Assembly (NCBI RefSeq): GCF_026745355.1
Contig: NC_079206.1
Location: forward strand, 10,570,779-10,634,778
Origin: Beta vulgaris subsp. vulgaris
Taxonomy: Eukaryota > Streptophyta > Magnoliopsida > Caryophyllales > Amaranthaceae
Direction of reading: 5' to 3'
DNA length: 64,000 bases
Shown: piece by piece, positions 58,117-64,000 of the stretch
Numbering within the stretch: position 1 is the stretch's first letter
Layout of the letters: every line of letters begins with the position of its first letter
Program-made: the position numbers and the translations under genes
The notes under the pieces: model-generated
Database searches by the model: none
Told to the model about the DNA's origin: nothing
What the model saw: only the letters and a program-made list of their open reading frames with translations

Positions 58117-58671
58117 TCTCTATTATATAAGTCAATGGAGGAGGTGCAGTGTCCTCTTTTGAAGTGACTAAAATACCCTCTAATAATTTAAAATAATGTT
58201 TTTCTTTTTATAAAAAATTGAAAAATGAGAAGCAATGAAACTTCCCATATGAGTAGGTCAAAAATGGAATATGCAATACCATTAATAACTTGACAAACTA
58301 GATTGACACAATCGATTCACGAAATCAATTAGAATCTTCAACCAAAAAAAGTTAGCAATATATCGTGATAACATAATATTTCATATTTACAAAGTTCAAA
58401 CAATATGGTTTATTAAAATTTATAATTGTTAAAGAACTATACTAAAGTCGCTGAAAAGAAAATTATTAAATCATTGACCAAAACTTACAGTGACGGTTTT
58501 TTTTTTTTGAACAATTAAAAATCATTCACCTTTAATTTTAAAAAATAATAGCATCTACCAAGAACCTCAATAATTTACATCACTATCGAAATAATTTTAG
58601 ATAAAAAAATGTCCATTTATATATAACTACATAAGATTGTCGACGCACGCATCGTGTGCATATGCAACTAG
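58117..58671 (+). mobile_element. Non-autonomous Helitron, 555 bp
   Basis: Begins TCTCTATTATATAAG directly after host A (58116) and ends CTAG directly before host T (58672), the TC...CTRR structure inserted between A and T. A GCACGC/GTGTGC hairpin (58645-58659) lies 8 nt before the CTAG. No Rep/helicase and no terminal inverted repeats. Confidence 0.72.
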
Positions 58672-59237
58672 TATATCTATATTATACAAAAATGTGTTGC
58701 CTCTCACCTTATCCGTCGCTCTGTTCAAATATTTATAAAAAAAAATATATCAAGAAGCGTATTTAACACAACACAAAACAAACGCAACTGGAAGTATGAC
58801 TTTTGTTGTGTTATTATTCATTGCGTGTAATTATTATAAAATTTCTAATAACTTTGATTGAAAATTTATTCAAAGTTGTTAGTAAGCACAGCAAAAAAAA
58901 AAAATTGAGTTTGTCTTGTAAGAGATCGCTTACTTTAAAATTAAAATTAGGTAATGGTAAACCCAATATTGAAAAGAGAATCAGCCCAATAACTAGGATA
59001 ATTTATTTCACTGATTAGTTTAATTCATTTAGTGACGAGGTCTACTTTTAGATCAAAATTAAACCGTTTCTTTTAATAATTTTTGAAAAAATTTTAGTCA
59101 ATTTGAAACGGAGAAAGAATATAGTAAAGGAAAAGAACTAATGCAAATTTATTCAATTATTATGAATTGTTTTGAGTATCTATATACTCATCGTTTACAT
59201 TTCCTTAAATTCAAAATGTTTAACGATTACTATTCCC
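58672..59237. other. Intergenic DNA with a second Helitron-like 5' end
   Basis: ATCTATATTATACAAAAATG at 58675 resembles a Helitron 5' terminus only 4 bases after the end of the previous one. No matching 3' end could be fixed. The rest is AT-rich with no gene. Confidence 0.4.
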
Positions 59238-60655
59238 TTATTCTAAAGTAGTACCGCCAAAGAAAATTGTTCTTCCATAATTCAGATAATGTGCGACATC
59301 ATAGACTCCATAGTGCCAATTATCAGTATACCTCGTAGTTTGCACTGGGTTAATCATTTGATAGTTTGCGTCTAAAACGAAATAATTAGAACAATATGCA
59401 GTTTTACTAGCATCTTCAATTGGATAATAACCATTTCCCATGGGAGGAAGACGCTGACCAAGTGGACTATATGCTTCTCCACCAACAGCTATATAAGTTG
59501 CTGAACTTGCCAATTCACTGAATATTTCTCGTGGCCAATATCCAATTATCTTGTCTGGTTTATAGGGATGCTTTATTGCAAGCCACCAATGTCCTGTTTT
59601 CGGGTCCTTTTGCAATGCATTATGGAAATTAGTTTGTGTGAGGGGACAATTATATGTGATTTACATATTACTAATAAAATATGCATGGTAAATGGGTAAT
59701 TGAGCGTAGTTATAGCATGTCTCAATTGTATCATTGATTACAAAACAATACTCCCTCTGTTTCATTTTAATTTACTCACTACTTTAGGCGAGAACCAAGA
59801 GGAAGTACAAAAATATGAGAGAGACACTGAAAAGTTGGAGAGAGAAACAAAAGAGTGGGTTAAATATTAAGACGTGAATGACATGAGTGAAAAAAGAGGA
59901 GAAAGTAGATGTAATATGTTACCAAAGATAGAAAAAGCAACCGTGTTGTAGATTAAAAAAGACGGACTAAAAAGAAAAGTGTGTAAATTAAAAAAAAACG
60001 GATGGAGTATTAATAATGCAATGAAACCTCTAATTGAATCAATTCATTTGATCCTATCTCGACATCTACTCTTCCTTTAAATTAAACAAGATATCGCTAA
60101 AAAAGAATCTAATTCACTATATTGGCTCACATCTTGACCATATATTTTAAATTCTTACAAGGCTTGCTGCCTCTTTAGCACCAAAAAAAAGAATTGGATT
60201 CTTCTTTATCTTATTCAATTCATAAAGAAATAGTCTAGGTTGAGATTTGATGTTTGAACTCTTAACACAACTATAGGTAGTAACAAGTACATTATTAACC
60301 AAGCAATTAAACTCCCTTATTAACGTGCTAATGAATAGAACCATATTATAATCTTATATGTCTAATTACCATCAACAAACTAATTATTTTTGGACAAGCA
60401 TTATGATCAATTAACTCTAATATGAGCTACGTTATCCATCAACCTAAACAAGCTCAATTTTTGTTATAACTAAAAGGAGCCTTAGTTTCATTATAAGTAA
60501 TCATAAGTTTGTACCTTGTAAACAAATGGCGTAAAACGCACTTGATACGGCGCTCCTCTTCTCGTTACTTCATCGAAAGCATTGTCAATTGGAATATCTT
60601 TATCAACACCAACAAATCCAGGACACAACATATTGAAACAATGTGATTCACCAGT
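59238..60655 (-). pseudogene. Neprosin-domain protein, last two exons only
   Basis: Exons 60655-60515 (TGESHCFNMLCPGFVGVDKD, TRRGAPYQVRFTPFVYK) and 59606-59238 (DPKTGHWWLAIKHPYKPD to FFGGTTLE and a TAA stop), GT-AG join in phase 0, 170 residues in total. The second exon has the typical IIGYWPREIFSELASSATYI then GGE block and GNGYY. Neprosin proteins are secreted prolyl-type glutamic endopeptidases or relatives of about 350-400 aa, with signal peptide and an N-terminal activation domain. Neither that half nor a start codon is visible upstream, where Helitrons lie (60734 onwards). I infer a 5'-truncated relic, or a gene whose first exons lie beyond the TE block. The GGE glutamate could be one of the two catalytic acids; the partner would be in the missing part or the first exon. 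Confidence 0.7.
59751..60007. mobile_element. Stowaway-like MITE (family 1) in neprosin intron
   Basis: CTCCCTCTGTTTCATTTTAA and TTAAAAAAAAACGGATGGAG inverted ends, TA on both sides. The interior (GAGAACCAAGAGGAAGTACA, GAGACACTGAAAAGTTGG, GATGTAATATGTTACC) matches 2662-2918. Confidence 0.85.
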
Positions 60656-60733
60656 CTGAAAAATGGTACATGTAAATAAAATAGTTATTGATTATGTGTA
60701 ATGCAGAATTGCAGATGTTTGTAGATCATTGAA

Positions 60734-60997
60734 TTTATACTAATATATTAAAAGGCGTGCGTAAACTAGGAACGGTGCCACGTGGCGCTCTCCCTAGGGA
60801 GTTTTAGTTCATGTAATCCATGTACAATGAAAAAAATTAGAAATTGCATAGTATAGGTTTTGATCTCGTGACCTCAAGTTCATGTACTAAAGATTTAAAC
60901 ACTAGACCAAGTTGTATTTAGTGATATTATATCAAAGTACAATATTAACAAAATGAAATTTTTCTTACCCGGGGAATAGCCCAGGCCTAATAACTAA
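60734..60997 (+). mobile_element. Non-autonomous Helitron, diverged copy
   Basis: TTTATACTAATATATTAAAA at the start and CCGGGGAATAGCCCAGG hairpin plus CTAATAACTAA at the end, the counterpart of 61091-61355 in the same orientation. The 5' TC is mutated to TT. Inside it carries the same block with GATCTCGTGACCTCAAG and AACACTAGACCAAG. Confidence 0.7.
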
Positions 60998-61090
60998 TTT
61001 TATGCATAACCTGAGATTGTTATGCAAGTTTTCGTATGCACTAGTTTATGTATTGTTATTATTCTTTTTTGGTGTCATTGTTGTTAATTA

Positions 61091-61355
61091 TCTATACTAA
61101 TATATTAAAAGGTGTACATCAATAAGTAACTGTGCCATGTGGCACTATCCCTTAAAGTATTGACTTCATATACCCCACATTCAATAACAAAAAGTTAGAA
61201 AATGCATAGTATAAGATTTGATCCCATGACCTCAAGCTTATATACTATAGTTTTAACCACTAAACCAAATATTGTTTAGTGTTATAATTTCAATGTAAAA
61301 TACTATTAAATGAAAATTATGATTACCCGGGGCATAGCCCGGGCCTAAAAACTAG
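61091..61355 (+). mobile_element. Non-autonomous Helitron, 265 bp, intact ends
   Basis: Host A (61090), then TCTATACTAATATATTAAAA; the 3' end is the strong hairpin CCCGGGGCATAGCCCGGG (61326-61343), then CCTAAAAACTAG and host T (61356). Inside, on -, is a tRNA-like block GGTTTAGTGGTTAAAAC (about 61270-61254) and CATGGGATCAAATC (about 61230-61217), a pol III-type A and B box pair. Confidence 0.82.
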
Positions 61356-61439
61356 TTAATTTATTATAAGCCAACATTAGTGGTCGATTATTGTTGTAGA
61401 GAAATAGTCAATTTGAGCGGCGGTGAGGTAATGACAAAT

Positions 61440-62110
61440 TCATGAAGAAAATTCAACAATAAATCTCAAGACGGGGTGTCGGGATAAATTTCATGGTGCT
61501 ATTATTGTGTTGGAATTTCGTAGGTTAAGGAAAAGTATGGCTGGAAGCCCCTTGATTAGCAAGTGTTTCTGTCTAGAAATTAAGGTTAATGATCTGAATC
61601 CTGATCTGGTTTTCTGTTCACCGACGACCTGCACAATGAGTTAGACTGTCCCGGGATCGCCCCTCCGATACTCAAGTCAGTTGACGATTGAGGTAGAGAG
61701 AGAATCTAGAGTGAGAAAGCTCTGGTTAGTTAGGTAAGAATTCAATACATTTGTCTTGATGGGACAATGGGTATTTATAGTGGTGAGAACTTTTAGAAAA
61801 AAAACCTTTTGATAGGACAACCTCCCTAGGGATTGGTGGGGCTGCCCTTTCTAGGATGATCTTTGTGGGTCCCTTGAGGGGTCCCAGAGATTACTGGCCA
61901 TGTAATGATAGGTGGGGCCCACAAGGCTTATGTGGCGGTGTCAGCTGGCATAGGACCCTTAGTTAGGTTTAGGGGGCCCAAACAGCAAGGGACTACGAGT
62001 AGCTGCTAGGCTGCTACTAGCCAATAGCCATGATCCACCAAGCCAGATCATGAGTAAGATATCATGATTATGTAAGGACTACGGTGTACCATAATCAAGA
62101 TGGTGGTCGG
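61440..62110. mobile_element. Possible solo LTR or LTR fragment
   Basis: Less AT-rich than its surroundings, with TCCCGGGATCGCCCCTCCGA, CTCAAGTCAGTTGACGATTG and a TATA-like GGTATTTATAGTGG (61769-61782), the sort of sequence seen in LTR promoters of plant gypsy elements. No second copy is in the window and the boundaries are unclear. Confidence 0.35.
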
Positions 62111-62155
62111 GGTAATTGAATTATGAACTTGTTTATTACTCTTTTCATTTTATTT

Positions 62156-62200
62156 CAAACTAGTTTTTGGATCCGGGTAATGCCCCAAGTTATTTTCATG
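62156..62200 (-). mobile_element. Helitron 3' end (reverse orientation, truncated)
   Basis: On - GGGGCATTACCCGGATCC then AAAAACTAG|T closely matches the 3' terminus of the 61091-61355 family. The 5' end is not found to the right, where a LINE relic begins. Confidence 0.55.
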
Positions 62201-62339
62201 TTACAAGAATAATATCTCATGTTACATAGTGTACTAGTATTTAGAACTTTAATATATTAACTTGATGTCATGTAGTCGAATTTTACACAATGCATATTTC
62301 TAGTTTTTTTAATGTATGCCAAAGACATAGGATGTAATT

Positions 62340-62676
62340 CTTGTCATGTGGCCTATTATGTTGAGTTCATCATTAAATTCTCCTTTGTTTTATGGTTTAT
62401 TTGGTTCTTCAGAAAAATTATTAATTTTTAATGATAAAGGCATTTCCCCTTGTCGTGCTGGCTCCCAAATTAATAAATTCTTTTCTAATTGGTCTAAAAC
62501 TGAAAGCAGCGACTTAGACCTCTTCTCCCCTTCTCTTTTGTCTAAGAGTAAGACTCATAAAGTCCGGCGATCGGGTGATAAAAAAAATTTGGTCCCCTCC
62601 CCATGTTAATTTCTTCAAGTTAAATTTTGATGGCTCCAAATATAGCAATATATGGAAACGCTTCTCTTGGTTTTAT
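62340..62676 (+). pseudogene. LINE relic leading into an RNase H domain
   Basis: The frame 62346-62609 ends in a K-rich linker; in shifted frames the DNA then reads WSPPHVNFFKLNFDGSK and GNASLGFIV, the conserved start of the LINE C-terminal RNase H domain (compare the fragment at 26644). The domain is cut at 62676 by the start of the next element. At least one frameshift is present. Confidence 0.55.
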
Positions 62677-64000
62677 TGTAATAGCCCTGTTTTTTAGAGC
62701 GTTTATTTAAACGTTAAATATATATTTATTAAGTTAATTATGTTTCGGAAATTCTTATTATATTTGAGATGTGGAATGTGAATTATATTGTCGTGTTTGT
62801 AATATATTTATTTATTTAATTTTATGAGATTATTATTATTATTATTTACATTGTGGGTTTTGTGCAATTAGTTGAGCGATATTTCGCAAATTAGAAAATC
62901 AAAGTCGGTTTCCTTCTCGAACCATCCAATCCTTTGATATTATTGTCCTCATCACATTCCTTAAGTCTCTCGTGGGTTTTGAAATTTCCAAACCCAAAAC
63001 ACCAACCCTTTCCCCTGTTCTTCTCTCTTCGCTGCGACCTCGCCGCACGCCCCCTTCAATTCGCCGGCGATTTGCCGAGCTTGCCGGAGTTTCCCTCACC
63101 TCCCTTGCTGCTCGACGGAGCCTCATCGCCTGCCGCTGCTACAGTTCCTTGCTTTCTCTCTCTTCTTTCGTTCTTCCTTGGTTCCCCTGTCGTGTTTTTC
63201 GCTGCTGCTGCCTGGAGTTTCGTTGCCGACGAACGCCGCCGCCACTCCCTGTGTCGCCACCAACCTCGTCGGTGCTATTTGCCGCTGCTGGAGCTAACCC
63301 TTCCCCTTGACGTGTCTTCCCTGCTCTTGAAGCAGAGGTAAAGACTAATTTATTCTTTGTTTCCCTCTTTAAATTATGATTTTCTACTTGTAAATCAAGC
63401 CCAAATTACTGTTGTTATTGTGGTTGTGGTGGATGTTGTTGGGTTGTTGTTATTGTTTGATGTTATTGTTGGTGGTGGAGTGTTGTTGTTGTTCTGTTAT
63501 TGTGTTGATGTTGTGTTGTTGGAGTTGATATAATTGGAGATAAGTGTAGAAGTTATAGAATTGCTTAGTTTCTGTTTGGCAGATTTAGTTTAGATTAGTT
63601 AGAGTTCATTTTTAGAAGTGTTATGGCTAGTATGATGGTTATATCTTTTCTAGGAATGGTTATGATTATGTTTCTAGTTTAGAATGTTAAGTTTGGTTAT
63701 TGATTATCATTCTCGTTGTGAGGTGATTCTTGGAGGATAATTTTGGGAGTGAAGTATCATTCGGGATTATGAAGGAAGTTGTGTTGTTGGAATTGGAATG
63801 CGTTTAGGTAACTTTTATTTTCAGTAAAATCATTTACTCATGTCCATGTGTGTCTAGATCTCAGTTCTATTTTTGATACTTAAGTTCGTACTATGACTAT
63901 AGATATGAATGTGATGATGAAATGTCATTGATTGATTATGAATACACAATTATTGTTTTGCTGGCTTAGTTTATGAACAGAAAATAGAAAGTGGGCAAGG
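62677..64000 (+). mobile_element. Probable gypsy (Tekay/Del-type) LTR start, runs off the window
   Basis: TGTAATAGCCCTGTTTTTTA at 62677 is close to the TGTAATACCC start of plant Tekay-type chromovirus LTRs and breaks the LINE relic exactly there. Long LTRs of this group contain a pyrimidine-rich, GC-rich leader-like part, here 62990-63340 with CCGCCG and CTCTC, followed by a GTAAAG splice-like site and T/G-rich DNA (GTTGTTGTTATTG). The overlapping frames at 62934-63341 would then be chance frames in the LTR. The alternative is the 5' UTR, first exon and leader intron of a cellular gene. Confidence 0.42.

Noticed and set aside
62934..63341. Possible first exon of a new gene
   Set aside because: Overlapping GC-rich frames without a family match, and the block starts at a gypsy-like TGTAATAGCCC boundary inside a LINE relic. 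Kept only as an alternative.

Overview
The window is a stretch of a plant nuclear genome, probably a eudicot. The genes contain many GT-AG introns, carry plant gene families (a plastid isopropylmalate isomerase subunit, an R2R3-MYB factor, a DWNN-domain ubiquitin ligase, a GT47 glycosyltransferase, a neprosin-domain protein), and are separated by AT-rich DNA full of transposable elements. The species cannot be read from the sequence.

Gene layout, left to right: (1) an intronless isopropylmalate isomerase small subunit on + (695-1462). (2) An 11-exon DWNN / zinc-knuckle / RING-U-box E3 ligase on - (12980-9762, 586 aa). (3) A 10-exon AIM24-family protein on - (23059-16174, 282 aa). (4) A GT47 exostosin-type glycosyltransferase on + (38771-41655, 522 aa) with a probable leader intron. 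(5) An R2R3-MYB with a bHLH-interaction motif on - (46526-44282, 191 aa). (6) A SMPD4-like (neutral sphingomyelinase-3 family) protein on - (56827-50162, 788 aa). (7) The last two exons of a neprosin-domain gene on - (60655-59238) with no visible 5' half. I rebuilt exon joins by hand from splice sites; each of the five complete multi-exon models keeps an open frame to its stop. The genes look like independent housekeeping, regulatory and cell-wall genes with no shared pathway.

Transposable elements dominate the rest. There is a degenerate Ty1/copia element (27710-33171, LTRs of about 365 bp) with a nested MITE and a foreign-looking insert. A 5'-truncated LINE has a 9-bp target duplication (26631-27104). 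A 1.26-kb poly(A)-tailed retro-insertion has a 17-bp target duplication (24810-26072). Two hAT-type elements have perfect 8-bp target duplications (36104-36823, 46973-47657). A right-end block holds non-autonomous Helitrons (58.1-62.2 kb). About a dozen Stowaway-like CTCCCTCC MITEs, several tRNA-derived SINEs, and the start of a probable gypsy LTR that cuts a LINE relic (62677 to the window end) complete the list. Several MITEs are filled with simple repeats (TTCAG, TTCGAG, a G-rich minisatellite, and a CACTATATCATTCAG array).

I found no convincing new cellular system. The unusual content is transposon architecture: nested insertions, two copies of a possibly undescribed inverted-repeat element with a tandem core, and Helitrons carrying a tRNA-like block.
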